58,831 nucleotides of DNA from contig NZ_JABXKF010000078.1 in assembly GCF_017115165.1 (NCBI RefSeq), positions 32,102 to 90,932 on the forward strand. The letters are read 5' to 3'. Both the position numbers and the translations under genes were made by a program. This document shows, piece by piece, positions 23,221 through 32,591 of this stretch; the stretch's first letter is position 1; each line of letters opens with the position of its first letter. The notes beneath the pieces were generated by a model, which did no database searches, was not told where the DNA came from, and saw only the letters and a program-made list of their open reading frames with translations. Source of the DNA: Nostoc sp. LPT. GTDB lineage: Bacteria; Cyanobacteriota; Cyanobacteriia; Cyanobacteriales; Nostocaceae.

Positions 23221-25425
23221 ATGACCATAGAATTTGAATTTTTACCAAAACTACCAAAATCAAACTTAGACGATCGCACCTTCAAAGACTTAGTAGACGA
23301 GTGCATTCTTCGCATCCCGCGCTATTGTCCAGAGTGGACGAATTACAATCCGGGCGACCCTGGGATCACGCTGGTAGAACTGTTTGCGTGGCTGACTGAC
23401 CAGATGATGGTGCGCTTTAACCAAGTGCCGCGACGTAATTTTGTCGTGTTTCTGGAAATGCTCGGTATTCGCTTGCTCCCAGCCGCCCCAGCCCAAACTG
23501 AACTAACGTTCTACCTGAGTTCTGCCCTTCCCCATACTTACGAAATACCCGCAGGTAGAGAAGTTGCGACTATTCGCACCGAAACAGAAGAAGCAATTGT
23601 CTTTAGTACTGACGAAACTCTGAGAATTGGTCAGCCGGAAATTACCCACTTGCTGAGTGCGAGGACGGCAGAAACAACACCAACAGTATTACGCGATCGC
23701 CTCACAAATCTCTGGACACGACATAATGACAATTGGGAAGGTCGCGCCCAGTCGATTTTTGAAGAACATCCCCAACCTGGAAACTGTTTTTACCTCGTAT
23801 TCAGTCCCGAACAGCCAATTAGCGGCAACGTCCTCGCCATCAAACTACGGGGAGAAGCCGCTACATCCACAGGTATCAACCCAGATACACCGCCCCGCCA
23901 TTGGGAAGCTTGGAATGGGCAATATTGGCAATCGATTCTCTTGCAAGAGTCTGATGATAGCACCCGTGGTTTCAGCTTTAGTGACACTGGGCAACCCCCC
24001 GCCCCCAACACTGTTGCTGAAGCTGATGTTGTCCTGCACTTGCCTCAAGAATTTCCCGTCACCTACTTTGCCGCTTATCAGGGACGCTGGCTGCGCTGTG
24101 TTTATACGCTACCAATGGGTACACAGTCAGGATACACTTACTCGCCTCAGTTAATCAGCATTTGTGCTCGTTCCATTGGCGGTACGGTGAATGCCAGTCA
24201 GTGTAATTTAGTACTAGATGAATTAATTGGTAAAAGTGACGGCACTCCCGGACAGAAATTTCAACTGCAAAATACCTCAATTTTGCCACGAGAACCAGGA
24301 GAATACATTCTAATATCGCCGCCTGGAGGGTTGGCGGAGATTTGGAGCGAGGTCAACGATTTTGCTGATTCGAGTCCATCTGACCGCCACTATCGGATTG
24401 ATTCGCTGACCGGAGAAGTGCAGTTTGGTTTTTTAATTCGGGAACCAGCCCAGATGCGCGAAGAAGTACAGCTACGGGGAAGAATACAAGTCACTGGTGA
24501 AAGCATCACCCAAGTTAGAGAACAGGCGCACTTTGTCCAAGAGATGGAGCGACAGTACGGAGCCATCCCCCCCAAAGGTTCACTGATTCGGATGGTTGCA
24601 TACCGCACAGGAGGCGGACGCCAAGGCAACGTAACTAGCGGCTCCTTGCGAATTCCCAAAACCGCAATTCCTTATGTAGAAAGGGTGATCAATCATGTCC
24701 CGGCTCGCAATGGTGCTGATGCCGAATCTTTAGAAGATGCCGTGATGCGAGTGCCACGAATACTCAGGACACGCGATCGGGCCGTCACTCCCGAAGACTT
24801 TGAAACTTTGGCACTTCAAGCTGGCAGAGGTGCTGTTTCCCGTGTCTGTTGCCCCCCACGCGCCAATGACGAAACCACCAGAGGCATAGTTGACTTGTTA
24901 ATTGTTCCGCAAGCCAACACAGACAGCATTAACCGTGCTGAAGGCATTAACCCCGCTCAATTCGCACTAAACCTTGCCCTGCAAGCACAAATTCTCAGTT
25001 ATCTAGATCAGCGACGCTTATTGGGCGTACATGTACAGCTGCGAGAACCAGAATATGTTGGTGTAGCCGTGCAAGCAGAAGTAGGGCTAGAGCCAGAATA
25101 CAACAATCCCCATGCACAGCAAGCAATTATCCGCAGCTTGCAAGTAGCGTTATACCGTTTCCTCAACCCACTCACAGGTGGACTTGATGGTAAAGGCTGG
25201 CAATTTGGTGCTAGCGTCTACCCTTCAGATATCGTCAGCTTATTTCAGAAAACAACCGGAGTCCGCTTTCTTGGAACCATCCTTTTATTTGAACTCCGCC
25301 GACAAGATTCCACTTGGACACGCTCTCTAGCACCTAATAATATCATCAACCCCGGAACTCTGGGACTAATCTGCTCCTGGGCAGATAGTGAACTGCGATC
25401 GAGTCATGCAATTACTGTAATTTAG
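23221..25425 (+). CDS. Baseplate protein Afp11-like (gp6 / baseplate J family)
   Basis: The 734-residue protein starts MTIEFEFLPKLPKSNLDDRT and shows NYNPGDPGITLVELFAWLTD near residue 40 and YVERVINHVPARNGADAE, then SLEDAVMRVPRILRTRDRAV near 485-520, both typical for CIS baseplate component 11. Baseplate J-like text (FETLALQAGRGAVSRV) follows, and the C-terminal domain has YPSDIVSLFQKTTGVRFLG. In a cyanobacterial CIS the Cis11 subunit has been reported to anchor the particle in the thylakoid membrane. No obvious membrane segment is visible here, so anchoring by this protein is not shown. Confidence 0.94.
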   Translation: MTIEFEFLPKLPKSNLDDRTFKDLVDECILRIPRYCPEWTNYNPGDPGITLVELFAWLTDQMMVRFNQVPRRNFVVFLEMLGIRLLPAAPAQTELTFYLSSALPHTYEIPAGREVATIRTETEEAIVFSTDETLRIGQPEITHLLSARTAETTPTVLRDRLTNLWTRHNDNWEGRAQSIFEEHPQPGNCFYLVFSPEQPISGNVLAIKLRGEAATSTGINPDTPPRHWEAWNGQYWQSILLQESDDSTRGFSFSDTGQPPAPNTVAEADVVLHLPQEFPVTYFAAYQGRWLRCVYTLPMGTQSGYTYSPQLISICARSIGGTVNASQCNLVLDELIGKSDGTPGQKFQLQNTSILPREPGEYILISPPGGLAEIWSEVNDFADSSPSDRHYRIDSLTGEVQFGFLIREPAQMREEVQLRGRIQVTGESITQVREQAHFVQEMERQYGAIPPKGSLIRMVAYRTGGGRQGNVTSGSLRIPKTAIPYVERVINHVPARNGADAESLEDAVMRVPRILRTRDRAVTPEDFETLALQAGRGAVSRVCCPPRANDETTRGIVDLLIVPQANTDSINRAEGINPAQFALNLALQAQILSYLDQRRLLGVHVQLREPEYVGVAVQAEVGLEPEYNNPHAQQAIIRSLQVALYRFLNPLTGGLDGKGWQFGASVYPSDIVSLFQKTTGVRFLGTILLFELRRQDSTWTRSLAPNNIINPGTLGLICSWADSELRSSHAITVI

Positions 25426-25541
25426 TCAATTGCTAATTGCTAATTGCTAATTGCTAATTGTTTTTCCCATTAGCCATTAGCCATTAACCACTAGCCATGA
25501 GCCACTAGCCACTAGCCATTAGCCATTAGCCATTAGCCATT
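25425..25541. repeat. STRR heptamer module (opposite orientation)
   Basis: TAATTGC units are followed by CCCATTAGCCATTAG and many GCCATTA/GCCACTA units on the + strand, the reverse of the usual order for rightward genes here. Confidence 0.93.
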
Positions 25542-25545
25542 AACC

Positions 25546-26601
25546 ATGACACAATCCCAAAAAAGCCAAAATCTGTGCCTGCAATTGACTCCAATGCAAA
25601 TTCCGGAGGCAATACCAGTTTCGGAAGTAAAGCGCCCTATTTCTTGGGGAGGAATGGGTACAAACGCTCAAGAGCGCCTGAATTTAAACTTGTTGCTGCG
25701 CCCAGGAGAACCGAGCGAGATGGTGGTACAAGTGAAAAATGTGGGATCTCGCCCCGTACAGATGGATTTGCAAGTAAAAGGAGACTTTCCTCAAGAGTGG
25801 TGTCGCATTGGGATGGAGGGGTCTGAAGTCCGCGCGGGTCAGCAGATGGAAGCAGTGCTGTATTTTAGGATACCTACTGACTTTTTTGAGTCTCTCTCAG
25901 CGCTACACCCTAAGGAAACTCTCAAGCTCAACTATATAGTTCATCTGCACGCCTACTTAATTGAATCAGACACAAGTAGGCGAGAAGTAGAGAGCACTAC
26001 ATTCAATCTTTATGTACGTCCTCCCAGTCTATACCTCAACTTCCTGCCTGCTATTTATCGGGAAGTGGATTTTGTCGGACGTTTTCTCAAAATCTTTGAG
26101 CAAAGCTTAGAACCTTGCGTTCATACCTTAGAAAATCTCTGGGCTTACCTCGATCCTTTGACTGCACCCCAAGCGATGTTACCATTTCTGGCTCATTGGG
26201 TAGCTTGGAATCAAACACCACAAATCGGACTGGAACGACAACGCTATTTGATTAAAAGCGCCATGCAAATTTACCAATGGCGCGGTACGCGACAGGGATT
26301 ACGTTTTTACTTGCACTTAGCAACGGAGTTACCTTTAGATGACCACATATCTGATGAGAAAGATAAGCATATTGGAATTACCGAATTTTTTAGTCGAGGG
26401 TGTGTTTTTGGAGAAGCAAAATTAGGGGAAGACTCTATTGTAGGTGGTAGTCGCCCGTTCCATTTCACACTGCATTTGCGCCCAGAGAACAAAAATCAAA
26501 TTGATGAATCTTTTGTCCGCAGTGTAATTGAACAAGAAAAACCTGCATTTTGTACTTATGATTTAATAATTGAATCAAAAGAGCTAATGGCTAATGGCTA
26601 A
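25546..26601 (+). CDS. Baseplate/tail protein Afp12-like (phage tail protein I family)
   Basis: The 351-residue protein has an N-terminal Ig-like half (LLLRPGEPSEMVVQVKNVGS) and a C-terminal half of the CIS tail-protein family: SLYLNFLPAIYREVDFVGRF, LENLWAYLDPLTAPQAMLPF, LAHWVAWN, then IYQWRGTRQGLRFYLHLAT. Afp12 joins Afp11 to form the baseplate wedge. The last residues (KELMANG) and stop are read from the heptamer repeat, so the original stop seems to have been lost. Confidence 0.92.
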   Translation: MTQSQKSQNLCLQLTPMQIPEAIPVSEVKRPISWGGMGTNAQERLNLNLLLRPGEPSEMVVQVKNVGSRPVQMDLQVKGDFPQEWCRIGMEGSEVRAGQQMEAVLYFRIPTDFFESLSALHPKETLKLNYIVHLHAYLIESDTSRREVESTTFNLYVRPPSLYLNFLPAIYREVDFVGRFLKIFEQSLEPCVHTLENLWAYLDPLTAPQAMLPFLAHWVAWNQTPQIGLERQRYLIKSAMQIYQWRGTRQGLRFYLHLATELPLDDHISDEKDKHIGITEFFSRGCVFGEAKLGEDSIVGGSRPFHFTLHLRPENKNQIDESFVRSVIEQEKPAFCTYDLIIESKELMANG

Positions 26602-26824
26602 TGGCTAATGGCTAATGGCTAAGAATATAAATTTACTAAAGCCAGAGGAGATAAAAATTAGAAAAATGTTATTTATTTTGAAGGGAGCATAGCTAATGGC
26701 TAATGGGTAAGAATATAAATAAAAAACCGCAGAGTATAAAAAAACTAGAGAAATGCAATTGTTGCAAATTATTGAGAATTCATATTATTAATTGGCCAGT
26801 CTTCCATTAGCAATTAGCAATTAA
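26580..26824. repeat. STRR heptamer patches
   Basis: TAATGGC units at 26580-26624 overlap the end of the Afp12-like gene. A second patch lies at 26692-26708 and a GCAATTA patch at 26803-26824. The AT-rich sequence between them shows no gene. Confidence 0.85.
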
Positions 26825-26872
26825 ATCTCCTATGTCCTCACACTTTCCACCTTTATCAATTAAGCCTTTACA

Positions 26873-28166
26873 ATGACTACAAGTCAATAATGGTTTGCTG
26901 CTCACAGCCGAGCATTGGCGATTGGCTCATGATTACCACCGCCAACGTCAGAATATTTATTATCAGTCGCTACACCAAGCTGGTATTGTTAGCGGACTGG
27001 CAGTTTGCGTAATTCCACCACCTTCTGAAGTAGCACAAGAATACCGGGATGGGCGCTGGCTGCTAATTCAACCGGGGGTTGCCATTGACCACAATGGCAA
27101 CCCGATTGTCGTACCGCAGCCACTAGCATTTCATATCGCTTCGGAGCCATCTATTAGTGGTTCTTTGGTGGTATATGTGGTGATTAATTATGTAGATCCA
27201 GACCGCCTGCAAGGTTTGGAAGAACGGCAACTGCTTCAAGAAACTTTTCGCATTGATGAAAAGATTACACCACCAAATGATACTGATGTGGAACTGTGTC
27301 GGGTTTTGCTCGAACCTGGTGAGGTGCAGCTAGAACCAGCCGCAGATGTTCTAAATCCTGAAATGAACCAGTTGGATCTACGCTACCGTAAGCTGGCACA
27401 AGTCCGAAGTTTAGAGCAAGTCCGGGTGGCACAGGTAACTCAGGGACAGACGGGGGATGCTGTGACTTTTGCAAAGTTTTCTTACCTGATGCAATCAGTT
27501 ACGGCTCTTTACCCAGCTATACAGGGAACAATTAACCAGGTGACATTGCAAGCAGGTGCAGAGCAATTAGATTACGATTTGTTCTATTTCACGCTTCCGC
27601 AACTGTTGACATTACAAGAGTCTGAGCGTCAGACTTTACGTCAATATTTGGCAGGTGGGGCAGTGATAATGCTAGAAGTGTCGATACAAGAGGCGAATAT
27701 TGTTGAACTAAGTGCCGTCAGACAGCAACTGCGATTTGCGATCGCCAATCTCACCGATGAGTCGGAAATCGCCTCAGTTCGTCAAGAGGTAGAAACCGAA
27801 CTCAACGCCGTTGAGTCAAATTTAACTCAGCAGTTATGGTAATTTTCGCAACCAATCCGCGATTTCGCTGAAGATATGGGCATTAATACCGTTAATTCGG
27901 ATACTTTAAGTTCTAACCACTCTTTACGTAATCAACCGTTTCTCTTTGCTCAATTGCCAATTGTGCAAAATTACCCGATTCACCTATTTAACTGGGGTGG
28001 CATTGTACTAGTAGTTGGTTCACTTTCTAGCGCTTGGGGAATTGATGATACTTTATCGCTATCAAGAGAAACTATTCGCAGTGCCCAAGAAATGGGAATT
28101 AATATTCTGCATTTTGCATGGCATCGCCATCAATTAACGCAGTTGCAGCAAATTGTTAATGGTTAA
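26873..28166 (+). pseudogene. Broken CIS accessory gene (frameshift and in-frame stop)
   Basis: The ATG at 26873 reads MTTSQ and stops. One frame over, sequence continues as NNGLLLTAEHWRLAHDYHRQ and runs to TAA 27840-27842. The same frame then continues without a stop as FSQPIRDFAEDMGINTVNSD, FLFAQLPIVQNYPIHLFNWG and LSLSRETIRSAQEMGINILH to 28166. As I remember the family, intact relatives in cyanobacterial CIS loci join these parts in one protein of roughly 430 residues. The only starts for the large part would be TTG 26895 and, for the second, ATG 27876. Two lesions point to decay, though readthrough or two separate proteins cannot be excluded. The function is unknown. Confidence 0.75.
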
Positions 28167-28229
28167 TGGCTAATGGCTAATGGAAAAAAAATTAGCTATT
28201 AGCAATTAGCAATCAGCAATTAGCAATTA
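28155..28229. repeat. STRR heptamer module
   Basis: TAATGGC units follow the stop (the last residues VNG come from the repeat). GCAATTA/GCAATCA units follow after an A-rich spacer. The orientation is the common one. Confidence 0.92.
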
Positions 28230-28258
28230 ACACTTACTTATAACTACTAATTAAAAAA

Positions 28259-30031
28259 ATGCCTTCCATTAGAACAACTGTTCCAATCGCTTTTTTAATT
28301 CCTCTGCTAACCTGCGTAGGAGTGTTGGGAACGATTGCTTTATATATAGGTTATCACGATGCTAAAAAATTTTCGGATAAAAGTATGGAAATGATAAGCG
28401 AGCGGATTACAGAACGGCTGAAAAAATATTTAGAAGCTCCGCATCTAATTAATCAAATAAATGCTGATGCAATAGCACAGGGTCAATTAAATTTGGAAGA
28501 ACCGAATAAATTGGAGCGTCATTTTTGGTATCAAGCCAAGGCGTTTAAATCTGTGAATGGCATTCAATTTGGTTATGAAGCAACTGGCAAGCTACGAAGC
28601 ATTGTTAGAGATAATAATAATAATGATCAACTGACGTTTAATGTTGCCGATACATATACTAATAAGGCACTTATAGTCTATGAAGCAGACAAGGGAGGAA
28701 ATCGCAGCAAGGAATTAGATAAACGTAAACTACCTAATTTCGATCCCCGCAATCGTGACTGGTATCAAACGGCGGTGAAAGCAGGAAAGCCGACTTGGAC
28801 GGGAGTTATTGAAAAAAAATCCACTCAAAAAATTCAACTGCGCGTCTCAGCAGTACGTCCCGTTTATCAACAAGATAGTGGTAAGCTGCAAGGCGTTTTG
28901 GCAGTAGATTTTTTCTTGACTCAAATCGGTGAATTTCTCAAGAAATTGAGTCAGGGTAGTTCCAGAGAAATTTTTATTGTAGAACCTTCTGGAAAATTAA
29001 TTGCCGCATCAACTGACAATCGTATTTTTGACGATCAAGGTAAGCAAATTGAAGCTATAAATTTTGTTCAAGAGCCACTGATTAAAGCCACTGCTGAATA
29101 TGTAAACAAAAAATACAGTAGCTTTAGCAACATTCATAAAAAAGAGCAATTCAATTTTCCTCCACAAAGCACAGAACCCTTTCTAATCCATATCACTCCC
29201 TTTGAGGATAAATATGGTCTTAAATGGTTGGTAGTCGTAGTTGTGCCAGAAAAAGAATTTATGGGAGGTTTCCAGCGCACTAGAGATGTCACTATTATTG
29301 TAGGGCTGGGTGTGTTAGCGTTCAGCTTGCTGATGGGACTGGTGGTGACTCGCTGGTTAACTAAGCCTATCTTGGAAATGAATGATGCAGCAAAGCAAAT
29401 TGCATCTAGTGAATTTGACTTAAACAGTCTCACACCCTTAGCCAAACGTTCTGATGAAATTGGGCAATTGGCGCGGGTATTTCAAGAAATGGCTGATATA
29501 GTTTATAGCCGTGAAAAGAGTCTCAAAGACCGGGTGCAGCAGTTGCTTTCGGAAACTGACAAAGCCAAGAAAACTGCTTTATTAAAGCAGATGACTGGTA
29601 ATGTTGATTTCCAAGAATTATTAATGCGATCGCGTTCATGCAGGGAAAAAACTACATTTCCTAAACAAAACTTAAGTAACCTGCTGCATAAAGTTCCTTC
29701 TTTTCAAGAGTTAAATCCTGTCCTATTACAAAAACTCATTGAAATTGGCTACCAACAATCTTTATTTACAGAAGTTATTCTTTATCGGGAAGATCAACTA
29801 AACAACAAATTTTATCTAATTATCTCAGGTAGCGTAGAACTTCACATTGACAAATTGAAAAAGCCCTTAAGCATTCTCTCAGCCGGGGAATTTTTCGGCG
29901 AACAGTCTCTATTAGAAACTATCCCCGAAGTTGCAACAGCACGCACTTTAGAACCAACAACTTTATTTATTATTGACCAACAGGGATGGCAAACACTATT
30001 CCCACATCCAAAAGAACTGGCTAATAGCTAA
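28259..30031 (+). CDS. Membrane sensor: Cache - HAMP - cyclic-nucleotide-binding domain
   Basis: The 590-residue protein has a membrane segment at about 10-29 and an extracytoplasmic Cache-type sensing region at about 35-340, with NFDPRNRDWYQTAVKAGKPT and LQGVLAVDFFLTQIG. A second membrane segment lies at about 345-366 and is followed by a HAMP linker (TKPILEMNDAAKQI, DEIGQLARVFQEMAD). A short coiled coil leads to a C-terminal cNMP-type domain at about 475-585, with FYLIISGSVELHI and LSAGEFFGEQSLL. No kinase, cyclase or output enzyme is present, so the protein would signal by conformational change. Its place inside the CIS operon suggests control or anchoring of the particle (inference). Confidence 0.9.
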   Translation: MPSIRTTVPIAFLIPLLTCVGVLGTIALYIGYHDAKKFSDKSMEMISERITERLKKYLEAPHLINQINADAIAQGQLNLEEPNKLERHFWYQAKAFKSVNGIQFGYEATGKLRSIVRDNNNNDQLTFNVADTYTNKALIVYEADKGGNRSKELDKRKLPNFDPRNRDWYQTAVKAGKPTWTGVIEKKSTQKIQLRVSAVRPVYQQDSGKLQGVLAVDFFLTQIGEFLKKLSQGSSREIFIVEPSGKLIAASTDNRIFDDQGKQIEAINFVQEPLIKATAEYVNKKYSSFSNIHKKEQFNFPPQSTEPFLIHITPFEDKYGLKWLVVVVVPEKEFMGGFQRTRDVTIIVGLGVLAFSLLMGLVVTRWLTKPILEMNDAAKQIASSEFDLNSLTPLAKRSDEIGQLARVFQEMADIVYSREKSLKDRVQQLLSETDKAKKTALLKQMTGNVDFQELLMRSRSCREKTTFPKQNLSNLLHKVPSFQELNPVLLQKLIEIGYQQSLFTEVILYREDQLNNKFYLIISGSVELHIDKLKKPLSILSAGEFFGEQSLLETIPEVATARTLEPTTLFIIDQQGWQTLFPHPKELANS

Positions 30032-30088
30032 TAGCTAATGGCTAATGGCTAATGGCTAATAGCAATTAACAATTAACAATTAGCAATT
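30018..30088. repeat. STRR heptamer module
   Basis: TAATAGC/TAATGGC units overlap the end of the sensor gene (last residues LANS), then AACAATTA/GCAATTA units lead to the next start. Confidence 0.92.
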
Positions 30089-30092
30089 TTAT

Positions 30093-32306
30093 ATGTTAAA
30101 AGAACTTATATTTACGAATATTTCCACACAAGAAATAACACTGGAACCTGGGGTAAATCCTGTATCTTTTGATGTTATGGTGGTTAATAATAGCGACCAG
30201 TTTGCAACTTTTCAGGTAGAATTGCTAGCAGCTGGGGCTAAGACTGGTAAAAGTGCTAATTGGTACAGAGTAACCCCGGAAGTTTGTACTAAAAAACCTC
30301 CAGGTGACTCAACTCAGTTTTCTATCACCGTACTTGATAGTCCTAAACCTGGATTTACAGGTTTGATGACGATGACAGTGCGGGTTTTTTCTCTAGAGTT
30401 ACCGTCTTCAGATAGTCGCTTGGTGGTGAGGTTGATAATACCAGGAACAGGCGCTGCGGCACCGCAACTTGACTTACCTAACGAAGAGTTTAAACGCTAT
30501 CCGGGAGAAAAGTTTCAGATTCCTGTTTCCCTAGAAAGCTATAGTCCACGAGCTACCAAAGTTACTCTGCGTTTGTTAGGTTTAGATTCCTCGTGGTTTC
30601 CAGAGGGAACAGAGAAGCGTCTGCTACTTCCTGTTGGTGAAAAGATAAAAGAAGTTTTTGAGTGCTACATTCCCACTACTGCAGAAGCATTGAGCGATCG
30701 CTACGCCTTCACCATTGAAGCAAATCAGCCAGAAGCGCCTTTGGTTCATGTCCAAGGCTATTTAACTGTTTTACCGGAAGGATTTATAAATTTTGAATGT
30801 ATTCCTTTACGCCAAAAAATACCAGAGAAACTAGGCGTGTGGCGTGATAGAAATGCCGATACTGCTGAATATACGCTCCAATTTGATAATCAAAGTAATC
30901 TCCGTCAGGAAGCAAGTGTTGAAGTCAGTTATGTGGAGGAGGAAAAAAAGACTTTAAATTTAATATTTGAGATTGTAGATTCAATTAAATCTAAAATCCG
31001 TCTTCTCAGGCAGTCAGAGAATGGAAACGAGCCAATCCCAAACTCCAAATCCCAAATTTCTAGTCTTGAATTTGAGGTGATGCCAGAAAAAGCAGACCTC
31101 AAAGAGGCGGGACTAACGCACTTTAGCCTCAAGGTGAAGCAAAAACGCCCAAGGCTTGGTTGGACAAAACGCAAATTTTTACAAGCCAAAGCTGTCACAA
31201 ATGACAAGCGGATTGAAATACAGAATGATACTCAAACATTAGAGTTACAGGTGCTGCCTGTAATTCCCGAATGGCTGCAACTGGGAGGACTATGCATCGG
31301 AGTGCTATTGAGTCTGGTTTTAAGTAATCGGTTGCTTTGGCTTGGCCAACAACACACAGATACAGTCAACACTGTTCGGTTCAATGGATTGGCTGAGGAA
31401 GTGGTTAGTGGTTCTAATGACCAAACTATCCGCCGATGGCGCGTGGAATCAAATGGGTTAGCGCTTCTAGGAGTGTTGCCACGAGCAAATAAAGCCGTGC
31501 GAGTGGTGCGTTACCGCCCCGTGAACAACGACAAAGTAGCAGTAGGTTTTGAAAACGGTCAAATTCAGTTGTTTAATTTGCTATCAGGAAAAGCCGAGCC
31601 TCCCTTCACCGCTAAAATAGATGACCGTGTATTTGATTTGATGTTTACCAAAGACTCGCGATCGCTATTTAGCGGTCATGGTAGTGGATTAGTTGTACAG
31701 TGGACGCTGGATGGGTTATCAAGCCGGATATTCCGCAAGCAGCAGGTAGGATTTGCGGTGAATGCCTTGGCTTTGGTTGGGGAAGCAGAAAGTCATCTCG
31801 CAATTGCTGGCAGATTCAACCAACTAACTCTTTGGGATTTGAAAGCTAATCAATTACGTTCCGTATCTACTGGTTCTAGCACTAATAAAGACTATATTTT
31901 TACTCTAGCCTCTAGTGACAGCAAGCCTAATCTGTTGATAACTGGAGACAACCAAGGCGCGATCAAAATTTGGAACTTACGTCCTTGCTTGAGGAGCAAA
32001 GCTAAATGTGAATTGCTAGATGAGTGGACTGCCGATTCGCAAGCTGTGCGTGCAGTAGCTATGAGTAGTGATGGTTGTTACCTGGCAAGTGCAGGCGAAA
32101 ACGGTCAAGCAAAGCTTTGGTCTTTGAATGAGCAGGGTGAGCGTAGCAGTAAAAATTTAACAGGTAAAGTACTCATCCACTCTGCAAAATCGCTGACAAG
32201 TGTTGACATAATCCGCATTCGAGATGAAATTTTAGTTATTAGTGGCTCAGAAGAACATTTAGTGAAACAGCAACGTGTTAAACAGTTTTCTTCAGATTGT
32301 CGTTAA
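30093..32306 (+). CDS. Membrane protein: Ig-like region - TM - WD40 propeller
   Basis: The 737-residue protein starts MLKELIFTNISTQEITLEPG with about 390 residues of Ig-like beta sandwich modules, including VNPVSFDVMVVNNSDQFATF. One membrane segment (LGGLCIGVLLSLVLSNRLLW) lies at about 396-416. A C-terminal WD40-like propeller (about 420-735) shows TVRFNGLAEEVVSGSNDQTI, RRWRVES and KIWNLRP. A start without signal peptide and one mid-protein segment leave the topology open. Together with the sensor and the next gene it forms a set of three membrane proteins directly after the baseplate genes. Confidence 0.88.
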   Translation: MLKELIFTNISTQEITLEPGVNPVSFDVMVVNNSDQFATFQVELLAAGAKTGKSANWYRVTPEVCTKKPPGDSTQFSITVLDSPKPGFTGLMTMTVRVFSLELPSSDSRLVVRLIIPGTGAAAPQLDLPNEEFKRYPGEKFQIPVSLESYSPRATKVTLRLLGLDSSWFPEGTEKRLLLPVGEKIKEVFECYIPTTAEALSDRYAFTIEANQPEAPLVHVQGYLTVLPEGFINFECIPLRQKIPEKLGVWRDRNADTAEYTLQFDNQSNLRQEASVEVSYVEEEKKTLNLIFEIVDSIKSKIRLLRQSENGNEPIPNSKSQISSLEFEVMPEKADLKEAGLTHFSLKVKQKRPRLGWTKRKFLQAKAVTNDKRIEIQNDTQTLELQVLPVIPEWLQLGGLCIGVLLSLVLSNRLLWLGQQHTDTVNTVRFNGLAEEVVSGSNDQTIRRWRVESNGLALLGVLPRANKAVRVVRYRPVNNDKVAVGFENGQIQLFNLLSGKAEPPFTAKIDDRVFDLMFTKDSRSLFSGHGSGLVVQWTLDGLSSRIFRKQQVGFAVNALALVGEAESHLAIAGRFNQLTLWDLKANQLRSVSTGSSTNKDYIFTLASSDSKPNLLITGDNQGAIKIWNLRPCLRSKAKCELLDEWTADSQAVRAVAMSSDGCYLASAGENGQAKLWSLNEQGERSSKNLTGKVLIHSAKSLTSVDIIRIRDEILVISGSEEHLVKQQRVKQFSSDCR

Positions 32307-32578
32307 TAAGAAATGCTAATTGCTAATTGCTCATTGCCATTAACAATTAGCCATTAACCATTAGCCATTAGCTCTTCCCAGTGTTAAACAGTTTTCTTCA
32401 GATTGTCGTTAATAAGAAATGCTAATTGCTAATTGCTCATTGCCATTAACAATTAGCCATTAACCATTAGCCATTAGCTCTTCCCAGTGTTAAACAGTTT
32501 TCTTCAGATTGTCGTTAATAAGAAATGCTAATTGCTAATTGCTCATTGCCATTAACCATTAGCCATTAGCTCTTCCCA
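32275..32578. repeat. 106-bp triplication carrying a gene tail and heptamers
   Basis: A unit that begins GTGTTAAACAGTTTTCTTCA starts at 32275, 32381 and 32487, so the period is 106 bp. Each unit holds the last 32 bases of the WD40 gene including its stop, then TAATTGC units and GCCATTA units and CTCTTCCCA. The third copy is about 13 bases shorter. Only the first copy is joined to the gene. Confidence 0.95.
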
Positions 32579-32591
32579 AAAAAACAAGATA

